NCBI RefSeq assembly: GCF_026151395.1
Contig: NZ_JAMQPV010000001.1
Location: forward strand, 1,240,001-1,304,000
Direction of reading: 5' to 3'
Length of the DNA stretch: 64,000 bases
Source: Leptospira limi
GTDB lineage: Bacteria; Spirochaetota; Leptospiria; Leptospirales; Leptospiraceae
The first letter of the stretch is position 1; every line of letters begins with the position of its first letter. The translations under genes were made by a program, and so were the position numbers. The notes below the pieces were generated by a model. That model was not told the origin of the DNA and searched no databases. It was given only the letters and a program-made list of their open reading frames with translations. Shown in pieces: positions 56,926 to 64,000 of the stretch.

Positions 56926-57735
56926 ATGATTTCAACATTTAGAATCAATCTCCTCTTCATTGTCTCTGTTTTCCTACTTTTTTTCAATTGTAGTCGTTAT
57001 GTTTACGAATCAACTTATACGATTCGTACAGACAATGTGAAAACAGCAGATGATCATTGGAACGAGTTAGTTTCCAAAAAAACGAATCCGAAAATTTTAC
57101 TCTTTGGATTTCATACTTATAAAATATCCAAATCAGAGTCGACTCTACTCAAAAATGCTCAGTTTGCGGAAGTTGATTATAATACAGCTACTTACAAATT
57201 CTTTAAACATGGGCAATACATTGATACACAAAAGGCTGATAAAACCATACCCGTAAAAGACTTAGATCTTAAAAGATTTGTGATCGAATACCTATCAAAA
57301 ACGGAAGCCACAGGGAAGGTAGAATTAGAAAAAATTTTGGTTCCAGCAAAAGGTAAAAAAGATAAATTTTTAATCAAAAAATTTGACGTTGATTATATCG
57401 TAATGGCGATTCATTTACCTTATTACCACGAAAGAACGAAAGCTGGAATTAACGCAGTCACTGGATTTTTTGGAATTATTACACTTGGGTTGATACCCAT
57501 TTATGAAGCTTCTAAAGCTGAAACATTCTATGTTGTATTTGATAAAAACCTAAAATACCAAAACAGTTTTTATTATAATCGTCCTTACACAATTATATCA
57601 GCTTTGTGGATGATTCCGAACGAAGGATTCCAAACGTTTTTTAGTCAGGCAGAAGTTCCTCCTGAAAATGCTTACAAAATTCACGTGGAAGAATTTGAGA
57701 GAGAATTACTTTATCAGCTAACATTGAAAAAGTGA
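56926..57735 (+). CDS. Lipoprotein, unknown function
   Basis: A 269-residue lipoprotein with lipobox LLFFNC (C22). The mature part has a mixed alpha/beta domain and a hydrophobic glycine-rich stretch (INAVTGFFGIITLGLIPIYE, about 175-195) like those of small bacterial lipoproteins that insert partly into membrane. It is not recognised. It is preceded by a 133-bp AT-rich gap and followed at once by a strong bidirectional terminator. Confidence 0.7.
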   Translation: MISTFRINLLFIVSVFLLFFNCSRYVYESTYTIRTDNVKTADDHWNELVSKKTNPKILLFGFHTYKISKSESTLLKNAQFAEVDYNTATYKFFKHGQYIDTQKADKTIPVKDLDLKRFVIEYLSKTEATGKVELEKILVPAKGKKDKFLIKKFDVDYIVMAIHLPYYHERTKAGINAVTGFFGIITLGLIPIYEASKAETFYVVFDKNLKYQNSFYYNRPYTIISALWMIPNEGFQTFFSQAEVPPENAYKIHVEEFERELLYQLTLKK

Positions 57736-57763
57736 CAGTTAGCTGAATCATTCAGCTAACTGT
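57735..57763. terminator. Bidirectional terminator-like palindrome
   Basis: ACAGTTAGCTGAA, loop TCA, TTCAGCTAACTGT: a perfect 13-bp stem. It begins at the last base of the upstream lipoprotein stop codon and lies between two convergent lipoprotein genes, so it can end transcription from both sides. T-runs are weak. Confidence 0.75.
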
Positions 57764-57779
57764 AAATTCGTAATGTAAA

Positions 57780-58718
57780 TTACTTCTTTTTTGGAGCAGG
57801 AGTTGTTTCTTGAGTTCCTGTGCTTCCAACATTCAGTTTCGGATATTCTTTTTTATACATAGCGATATCCTCTTCTTCTAAACTACCTACACTTTTCGAG
57901 AAATTTCGAATCAGTCCTGTTTGTCTGGAAGTGTATTGTAATCTTCTTGTAGTTGCAAAATCGTCATTCATTGGGTCATAAAGGATGATACCAGCTAAGA
58001 AATCATAGATTTCAAGAGGATGGTACTCTATTTCTAAACCGACGATAAAAAAGCCAAAATGTCCCCCGACTCCCCAATAATCTCGGTAAGTTTGGTAAAT
58101 TGCTTCTGATGGTTTATGAAACCAAAGTGCATCTGCATTGTAAGCAAGCCCACCTGTTCCAACTTTTGCTCCAAATACTCCAGCAGCTACAATCGGTCCA
58201 AGTCCAATTTCCGTGTTTGCTTCTGATTTGATACCCAACATCTTCTTTTGACCACCACCGATCGCAACGGTTGCACCAGAGTAAACTTCCCCTTGGATTG
58301 CTCGTGTTACGTGACCACCAACTCCAATTTGAGGACCAACGTGGAACCAACCTTCGAATTGGTCGATAAAATCGAAAACTCTATCTGGGATGTACCAAAG
58401 CACTTTTTCAGTTGTAGTTGGTTGCACTTTTGCCCGAAGAGCTTTGTTATAACCTAACAAAACTGTAGGAGTCACTGATTCAATTTGTTCAGCAGATGCT
58501 CCACTTTTAATTTCAGCGATGATGGGATCATCAGGATGTAAAACATCAATCACACTGATCACGCGGATAGCTTCTTCTGCTTTACCATTTGCTTTTAATT
58601 CTTTTGCTTCTTTTGCGATGGCTACTGCGGACTCGTTAATTTCTTTGATTGTTGGTGATGCACAATTCACAATCAAAAAAGAAAAAACGAAGGCAAGTAG
58701 AGCGATTTTTCTTCTCAT
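57780..58718 (-). CDS. Lipoprotein, unknown function
   Basis: A 312-residue lipoprotein from the ATG at 58718, preceded by AGGAGAT at good spacing. The signal peptide ends in lipobox FLIVNC. A helical, TPR-like N-terminal part (AKELKANGKAEEAIRVIS) is followed by a glycine-rich, beta-barrel-like region (about 130-260) with an EIYDFLAGIILYDPM segment. The latter resembles part of the lipoprotein at 36818-37585. The function is unknown. Confidence 0.78.
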   Translation of the reverse strand: MRRKIALLAFVFSFLIVNCASPTIKEINESAVAIAKEAKELKANGKAEEAIRVISVIDVLHPDDPIIAEIKSGASAEQIESVTPTVLLGYNKALRAKVQPTTTEKVLWYIPDRVFDFIDQFEGWFHVGPQIGVGGHVTRAIQGEVYSGATVAIGGGQKKMLGIKSEANTEIGLGPIVAAGVFGAKVGTGGLAYNADALWFHKPSEAIYQTYRDYWGVGGHFGFFIVGLEIEYHPLEIYDFLAGIILYDPMNDDFATTRRLQYTSRQTGLIRNFSKSVGSLEEEDIAMYKKEYPKLNVGSTGTQETTPAPKKK

Positions 58719-59207
58719 AAATATCTCCTGGACGTCGATTTCAGCTTTTCTATCAAATTGAATCAAATAAAATTTTAAGATGAGTCAAAGATTTTAAACA
58801 TGATTCGCTTCATAAAAATTTAAAATGTTATTATTTTACTTGCGTTAACAGGAGATTAACTTCCTAAACTAGCAAAAGTTTGGCTCATTTTGTCGCCTTA
58901 CATTCTTTTCCCTTTTCGTAAATTTGTTTTATCGCATATTTTTAAGCTCCAATATGACAGAACATGCAAATTGAGAATCATTCCAATGAAAGACAGTTCC
59001 AGAACAAGGTTTGCTTTAGAATCAAAGACCGGGGTTCAAGTATAAAATCGAATTCTGCATTCTAAACGTTTGCTAGGTTGGAATTTTGTCGCGATAAACT
59101 GGACAAAATGAGTGGCTCTTTTCTAGGCATATGTTCCCGTTTTCCCCACGAAACGGATGGAAGTAAAAAGCATTTTTTCATTTTGAGAGGAGGGAGAATT
59201 CTGGCTT
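58719..59207. other. Divergent promoter region without genes
   Basis: About 490 bp, AT-rich, between divergent lipoprotein and DUF4105 genes. Only very short frames are present. A weak Fur-like sequence (TGAGAATCATTCCAA, 58972-58986) is the only motif noted, at 10 of 14 consensus positions. AGGAGGGAG at 59188-59196 serves the DUF4105 gene. Confidence 0.5.
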
Positions 59208-61265
59208 GTGCGAATGCAAAAAACGAAATTTGAGTGGGCCCTTGTTTTGGCACTGCATTTTTGTTTTCCGCCATTTTCCCTCTTCGGAGAACCCAATTCT
59301 CTGATTCTCCTGGATGCAGATAAAACCAAAGAATGGGGTGAGTTTCTTCCCAAACGAGAAGTCGATCAAAATTTACTACAATCCATGTTGGATGAAATCG
59401 GTGTTAGGCGGTTCGATTTGGATCCCAAATGGCTTAGGCTCGTCCATTATGAATCGAAGGGAAAAGAAAACTACCAAAGTAAAATCGTAAATTCTCGTTT
59501 TTACTTTTCTTCCGAGGGTAGAACCAATCCAAGAGCAGAATTGGAAGCGACCATTCATAGTTTTTTTGTAGAGGAACCCATTCCCGAAGGACTCATTCAT
59601 CCTGTTTGTTCGTATCCAGCAAGGCATCAATTCATTAAACAAAAGTTTGGTGTGGATTTTTTGAAACGAAATGGAATTCGTTGTGATCGCTATGAAGTTT
59701 GGAAAGAATCAATCCATGTCGATTCGGTTTCCATTGTATTTGCTTCCTATTATCTAATGGCACCTGCTTCTGTTTTTGGGCATACAATGCTCAAGTTCAA
59801 CCAAAAGTCAAATGAAGAGAATGGATCTGAAATTTTGGATTATGCGGTGAATGTTTCCGCCGATGCTCCCAATCTAGATCCCATTCGTTATGCCTACCAT
59901 GGATTGTTTGGTGGATTCAAAGCCAAGTTTTCATTGTTCCCATATTATTTAAAGGTGAATGAATACAATGACCTCGAAAGTCGTGATATATGGGAATACC
60001 GATTGTCGTTAAACAAAGATGAGTTGGAACTCCTTGTTTCGCATCTTTGGGAATTGTCACGGGCAGAATTTGATTATTATTTTCTGAATGCCAACTGTGG
60101 CACATTCCTTGTCGAATGGTTGGATGTCGTAAAACCAGAACTCCATCTAAAATCAAAATTAGGTGGTGTTGTGAGTCCCGTTGATACCATTAAACTGTAT
60201 ACCCAAACAGAAGGTCTAGTCGTGGAAACAAAATACAGACCATCGTTGTATTCGGAGATCTCATTCCTTATTGGACAAATGGAACCGGAAGAAAAAAAAG
60301 CCTTCTATCATTTATTAGACACATCTAAAAATAAATCCTTTGATTTACACATCTTAGAAAACAAAGACAAAGGAATCCGCCATTCACTCATACTCGATGC
60401 TTTTTTATTGGCCTCTCGTTACCAAAGTTTCCAATCTCCAAAACCAAATGAGATCCAAACATCCAATGAACAAAAAACATTGGAGTTTCGTTCTAGGTTC
60501 CCAAACCCAACAGAAACTCTGTATGAAAGACTCATTCCGTCTCCACCTGAATTGGCACATCCCCAATCAAGGATTGTGACCGGTGGTGGTACTTCCAATT
60601 TTGGACCATTTTTGGAATGGAAATACCGATTTGCTTACCATGATTTACTCAATGTGAGTCAGGGTTCCCCACCAAACGGTGAGTTGGTGTTTTTTGATGG
60701 GAGTGTTCGTCACTATGAAGGGAAAAAAACAGAACTTACATCCTTAACATTCGTTCGATTGGTTTCATTAAGTCCTTACAATCCTATCTCAAAACATTTG
60801 TCTTATTTATTCGACTTTGGAATGCAAACCACTCTTTTCAAAAGCAAACAGAATCTATGGTGGGAAGGTTTGAATGGACGAGCGAAAACAGAATGGGAAC
60901 GAAAACAAGTTCCCAATTTAGATCTTGCCGCAGGTTGGACATTTGCTGATGAATTTTCGAAAACCAAAGATCGGTTAGGCACGATATCCTTTTTATTGGG
61001 TATCAAATCGCAATTCCATCCGAGATGGGAACAAGGGGGAAGGTTTGGTCCTAACGTCCAAACCCTTTACCAAAAAGAGTGGGGGAATTGGAAGGTGTTA
61101 GGTGGGTTTTTTATCCAACACTATTGGAACCAAACCATCAAAAACCAAATTGGATCGACTGTTACTTTGCGATACTTATGGTCACAAGAATCAGAATTCC
61201 GTGTGGAAATGAAAAAGGAACCAAACTACCAAGAAGTATCTGGTTCTTTTCATTATTTATTTTGA
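59208..61265 (+). CDS. DUF4105 (Lnb-like N-terminal domain) exported protein
   Basis: A 685-residue protein with a signal peptide (first ~27 residues). The middle part has the DUF4105 core: YYLMAPASVFGHTMLKFNQ with a conserved histidine, then NANCGTFLVEWLDV with a cysteine, a papain-like His/Cys pairing seen in the lacto-N-biosidase-associated family. The C-terminal 200 residues look like a beta-barrel or beta-rich outer-membrane domain. Function is unknown; an envelope peptidase or amidase is possible. The start is GTG 59208 or ATG 59214; the 3' end overlaps the convergent DUF445 gene by 13 bp. Confidence 0.82.
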   Translation: MRMQKTKFEWALVLALHFCFPPFSLFGEPNSLILLDADKTKEWGEFLPKREVDQNLLQSMLDEIGVRRFDLDPKWLRLVHYESKGKENYQSKIVNSRFYFSSEGRTNPRAELEATIHSFFVEEPIPEGLIHPVCSYPARHQFIKQKFGVDFLKRNGIRCDRYEVWKESIHVDSVSIVFASYYLMAPASVFGHTMLKFNQKSNEENGSEILDYAVNVSADAPNLDPIRYAYHGLFGGFKAKFSLFPYYLKVNEYNDLESRDIWEYRLSLNKDELELLVSHLWELSRAEFDYYFLNANCGTFLVEWLDVVKPELHLKSKLGGVVSPVDTIKLYTQTEGLVVETKYRPSLYSEISFLIGQMEPEEKKAFYHLLDTSKNKSFDLHILENKDKGIRHSLILDAFLLASRYQSFQSPKPNEIQTSNEQKTLEFRSRFPNPTETLYERLIPSPPELAHPQSRIVTGGGTSNFGPFLEWKYRFAYHDLLNVSQGSPPNGELVFFDGSVRHYEGKKTELTSLTFVRLVSLSPYNPISKHLSYLFDFGMQTTLFKSKQNLWWEGLNGRAKTEWERKQVPNLDLAAGWTFADEFSKTKDRLGTISFLLGIKSQFHPRWEQGGRFGPNVQTLYQKEWGNWKVLGGFFIQHYWNQTIKNQIGSTVTLRYLWSQESEFRVEMKKEPNYQEVSGSFHYLF

Positions 61266-62593
61266 GTTGGTTCTTCAAATTTTTTTTGGTTTCTGTAATG
61301 AGCCAAATAGGTTATGAGAACTAAAGCCCCTACAGGAACGGCAAAATAGATATGAACTTGGATGAGCCCAGCAATCATTCCCAAAATTCCACCTAAGAAT
61401 TGTATTACGACCAAATTCCCACCAGTATTGTCCAAAATCATTTTTTCCAAATCGTCTGTATCAAGTGCCATCACTCTTTCTTCAACAAGTGCTGTTACAT
61501 TGATATTATGGACAAATTTTTCTATATTGGTTTTGAGATACGCTTTTCCTTCTTCACTATTCATAAATTCAAGAAGGCGTTTTTTTACCCAATCCACTGC
61601 ACGGAAAAAGTTTTTTTCGATTTCTTCCCAGTTGTTGGGATCATCCAAATAAGATTGTAAACGTTCAATGCCCGATGGCAATAGGTTTTGTCTGGCGTAA
61701 TCACCACTGGCTTCCAACCAATTGGATATTTTACCTGTAATGAATTCTTGTGTTTCCTTGGAATTGAGTCTTTCTTGTAAACCAGCCATCATATCATCCA
61801 TCATTTTCATAAATTGATCGGATGTTTCGGGGTCTTTGACAAAACGTTCTAACAGTTCGCGGATTGCATCTTCGTTGAAGGAAAATATTTTTTTCACACC
61901 AATTCCAATTTTTCCCAATGTACTTCGTGTTTTTAAATATTCTTCGAGTCCTTCGTTTAAAAGGTTCGCAAGTTTAGGCATCTCTTCTAGTAAAATGACT
62001 CGGAGTTGTTTTCCCAACTCTTCACGATTGGTTTCTTCTGTTAGGTAATAGGTTAGGCGGTTTCTTGTGTATTCCCAAAGTTTTTGTACTTCTTCAGGAC
62101 GTTCCGCCATTTTTTTCATGGTTTCTTCTGAAAAATCAAAGATCACTTCTAAAATTTCAGGGCCACGTTCCTTTAACATGGAAATGATTTTGGTAACAAG
62201 TAAGGTGCGGATTTCGTCGTTGTGGATGGCTTCGTCAATTTCTTTGACAATTTTTTGGATTCCAGTTTCGACTAAGTTCCTTTCATAGATATAAGCAATG
62301 ATGATGTCGGGATGGAGTAAATTACTTTGGATGCTCTCTCCTAAAGACTTTGCAATTTTTGATTTGTTTTTGGGGACAAGCCCAGACCAACCGAGCACCT
62401 TACCATGTTTTGGTTGGAATAACATTTTGATCGCAAGGAAGTTGGTGTAATAACCAACCATGCCCGCCATAAGCACAACAAAGATTGCGTTGATCCAAAT
62501 ATTCCCTTCGTAGTAAATTTGAAACCCACCACAAATAACGGAAAATAATACGAGGAGTCTACGATACCAAGTATCTAACTTAGCAACATCCAT
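61253..62593 (-). CDS. DUF445-family membrane protein
   Basis: A 446-residue protein with membrane helices at both ends (about 15-55 and 405-435) and a long charged helical middle. NIWINAIFVVLMAGMVGYYT and KMLFQPKHGKVLGWSGLVPK are the DUF445 signature. The function of the family is not established. It is 1 bp downstream of the SDR gene and part of a three-gene unit. Confidence 0.85.
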   Translation of the reverse strand: MDVAKLDTWYRRLLVLFSVICGGFQIYYEGNIWINAIFVVLMAGMVGYYTNFLAIKMLFQPKHGKVLGWSGLVPKNKSKIAKSLGESIQSNLLHPDIIIAYIYERNLVETGIQKIVKEIDEAIHNDEIRTLLVTKIISMLKERGPEILEVIFDFSEETMKKMAERPEEVQKLWEYTRNRLTYYLTEETNREELGKQLRVILLEEMPKLANLLNEGLEEYLKTRSTLGKIGIGVKKIFSFNEDAIRELLERFVKDPETSDQFMKMMDDMMAGLQERLNSKETQEFITGKISNWLEASGDYARQNLLPSGIERLQSYLDDPNNWEEIEKNFFRAVDWVKKRLLEFMNSEEGKAYLKTNIEKFVHNINVTALVEERVMALDTDDLEKMILDNTGGNLVVIQFLGGILGMIAGLIQVHIYFAVPVGALVLITYLAHYRNQKKFEEPTQNK

Positions 62594-62594
62594 C

Positions 62595-63368
62595 TTATTC
62601 CTCTTCTAATTTTAAATATCTACCACTGAGTTTTCGTAAAAAACCTCGAGGGATGAGTTCTGAAACGGTGATCGCACCTTGGTTAAAACTTCCAGTGATA
62701 CAAACTGCTTGGTTGTATTTGAGTGCACTTAACGACTCGTCAACGACCTCATCTGCATTTTGCCACATAAATGAAGGGTATTTGGACTTGCTGATTCCTG
62801 CACGTTGGTGGAAGTCAGAATGAGTGAGGCCTGGGCAAAGTGCTTGTACATGAATGCCGTAGTTTTTAGCTTCTTCATGAATGGATTCAGTGAAAGATTT
62901 AACAAACGCTTTTGTTGCCGCATATATAGCACTGCCAGGTGCTGGCAAATAACCAGCGATAGATGCCACATTGATTAAATAACCTTTTTTATTCTTTTTG
63001 AATCGGTTCAGTGCTGTGTGTGAAAGGTGAACAAGGGTTTTTACATTCAAACTCACCTCATCTAATTCTTTATCAAGAGGAAGGGCCGCAAATTCACCAA
63101 CAGTTCCAAATCCTGCATTATTCACCAATAGTTCGGCATCTTTATCTTTTTCAATGATACTTGATAGTTCTTCCACATCTTTCTTTTTGGTAAGGTCTAA
63201 GACGAAATACTTCAACATTCCTCTCGACTTTGGTTCCAATTCGTGGATGACTTTTTTTAAGTCCGCTTCCGTCCGAGAAATTAAAAAAACATTATAATCT
63301 TTGCCGAGTGCTCTAACAAATTCTTTTCCGATACCTTGCGATGCGCCTGTAACATATGCATTTTTCAT
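62595..63368 (-). CDS. Short-chain dehydrogenase/reductase
   Basis: A 257-residue SDR. The cofactor motif is TGASQGIG at the N-terminus, NNAGFG at about 87, and the catalytic Y-x-x-x-K is in YAATKAF. Substrate is unknown; the LCPGLTHSDFHQRAG region resembles DltE-like short-chain dehydrogenases. Its ATG overlaps the RimI-like stop by 4 bp. Confidence 0.88.
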   Translation of the reverse strand: MKNAYVTGASQGIGKEFVRALGKDYNVFLISRTEADLKKVIHELEPKSRGMLKYFVLDLTKKKDVEELSSIIEKDKDAELLVNNAGFGTVGEFAALPLDKELDEVSLNVKTLVHLSHTALNRFKKNKKGYLINVASIAGYLPAPGSAIYAATKAFVKSFTESIHEEAKNYGIHVQALCPGLTHSDFHQRAGISKSKYPSFMWQNADEVVDESLSALKYNQAVCITGSFNQGAITVSELIPRGFLRKLSGRYLKLEEE

Positions 63369-63793
63369 TCGATGGGATTCCTCTTCATTAGAACGGCAGT
63401 TGATCCGTCCGGGTAGTATTTTTTACGTCTCTCAAGTTCATTGAAACCAACAGACAAATAGAGTTTGATTGCTGGTTCGTTTGATTCATTCACTTCTAAG
63501 AAAAATTCCTTTTTTGGGAATTCTTTAAATAAGTGTTCTAACAATTGTTTTGCTAGGCCTAACTTTCTAAAGTTGGGTAATGTAGCGATTCGGAAAATTT
63601 CAATTTCCCAAGGTGTCTCACAAACTAACGCATAACATTGTATGTTTTGGTCACCAATACCAAATGCGGCATGGAATTCCAAATGAGTTTGGATCATCTT
63701 ATGTGTCCATTCTTCACCTGCAAAACATAGTTTTTCCCAAGTAAGGATCTCTGGCAAATGGACTTCACCCAACCTTTGAAAACTAAGAGACAT
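63365..63793 (-). CDS. RimI-like GNAT N-acetyltransferase
   Basis: A 142-residue GNAT protein. IFRIATLPNFRKLGLAKQLL is the acetyl-CoA-binding motif and VNESNEPAIKLYLSVGF the RimI-type helix-strand, matching ribosomal-protein S18 alanine N-acetyltransferases, though the target is not proven. A GTG six bases upstream is an alternative start. It is the first gene of the rimI-SDR-DUF445 unit. Confidence 0.82.
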   Translation of the reverse strand: MSLSFQRLGEVHLPEILTWEKLCFAGEEWTHKMIQTHLEFHAAFGIGDQNIQCYALVCETPWEIEIFRIATLPNFRKLGLAKQLLEHLFKEFPKKEFFLEVNESNEPAIKLYLSVGFNELERRKKYYPDGSTAVLMKRNPIE

Positions 63794-63843
63794 AATCACA
63801 TTTTTTTCTTTTCATCCAAAAGAAAGAAACTAAAATCGAACCG

Positions 63844-64000
63844 ATGGGCACAAAAAACAACTGGTTTTCAATGGTTTTCACACTCAAGTGGGGAGTTGTT
63901 TTGGGTTCGCTCCTCTTTTTGACCCATTGTGATTACTTAAAATCCCTTACCGAATCCCGCTACCGCAAACGAATCGGTGGAGAACCCACAGAAAAAGACA
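63844..64000 (+). CDS. Lipoprotein, partial (C-terminus beyond window)
   Basis: The frame is open from an ATG at 63844 to the right edge. A hydrophobic segment ends in LFLTHC followed by DYLKS, a spirochaetal lipobox. Only 52 residues are visible, so no function can be given. Confidence 0.65.
   Translation, partial: MGTKNNWFSMVFTLKWGVVLGSLLFLTHCDYLKSLTESRYRKRIGGEPTEKD

Noticed and set aside
58972..58986. Second Fur-like sequence upstream of the DUF4105 gene
   Set aside because: Only 10 of 14 consensus positions match, it is over 200 bp from the gene, and the gene has no iron link.

Overview
The window looks like the chromosome of a Leptospira species (Spirochaetota), most likely a saprophytic one close to L. 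biflexa. The DNA is AT-rich and densely coded. There are many lipoproteins with relaxed lipoboxes, an LpxD for lipid A, GAF- and 7TM-linked signalling proteins, a haem oxygenase and many overlapping genes. The species is inferred from gene content and style; no marker in the window proves it. I see no prophage, transposase, CRISPR array or rRNA.

Layout. 1-7.1 kb (minus strand): signalling, with an exported protein cut by the window edge, a membrane-bound LuxR-type regulator, a GAF-GAF-adenylate cyclase and, overlapping it, a very large 7TM-GAF-GAF-GAF protein that ends in a degenerate cyclase domain. 7.2-9.0 kb: a spore-photoproduct-lyase-like radical SAM protein translationally coupled to a nucleoside phosphorylase/nucleosidase-like protein. 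9.0-14.5 kb (plus): glutathione peroxidase, a ChaN/Tiki-like protein, a class A PBP with a cytoplasmic zinc ribbon, and two exported hypotheticals. 14.5-15.05 kb: an imperfect 114-bp direct repeat carrying the 3' end of tRNA-Tyr, then tRNA-Tyr and tRNA-Thr (minus). 15.1-18.2 kb: membrane protein, transketolase N-terminal half, SirB1-like protein, polyprenyl diphosphate synthase. 18.2-21.2 kb (minus): an orphan 7TM histidine kinase and a lipoprotein.

21.3-26.2 kb (plus): a tightly coupled operon of a CLC chloride transporter/channel, a retropepsin-like protein, a 7TM protein with an inactive transglutaminase domain and a RimK-like ATP-grasp ligase. This is one of the most interesting parts of the window. 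26.2-32.3 kb: a DUF6580-like membrane protein, MazG, LpxD, DoxX, a RibD-C reductase with a Bfd-like ferredoxin, and a UMF1 transporter. 32.3-36.8 kb (minus): an exported protein, then a WYL regulator, a nuclease with a Cas4-like cysteine pattern and RNase-H-like fold, and an esterase. 36.8-41.9 kb: lipoproteins, haem oxygenase plus an MFS transporter behind a Fur-like box, a PiT-like transporter and an OlsB-like acyltransferase.

42-50.9 kb (minus): overlapping genes for a YfhO-like membrane protein, DNA polymerase I, a GT4 glycosyltransferase and an RsbW-like kinase, then gltX and a lipoprotein. 50.9-54.5 kb (plus): a divergent type IIA topoisomerase pair with phage/eukaryote-like motifs and a short A subunit. 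54.4-64 kb: a small antisense gene, a beta-lactamase-fold lipoprotein, several lipoproteins, a strong bidirectional terminator, a DUF4105 protein, a DUF445 protein, an SDR, a RimI-like acetyltransferase and the start of another lipoprotein.
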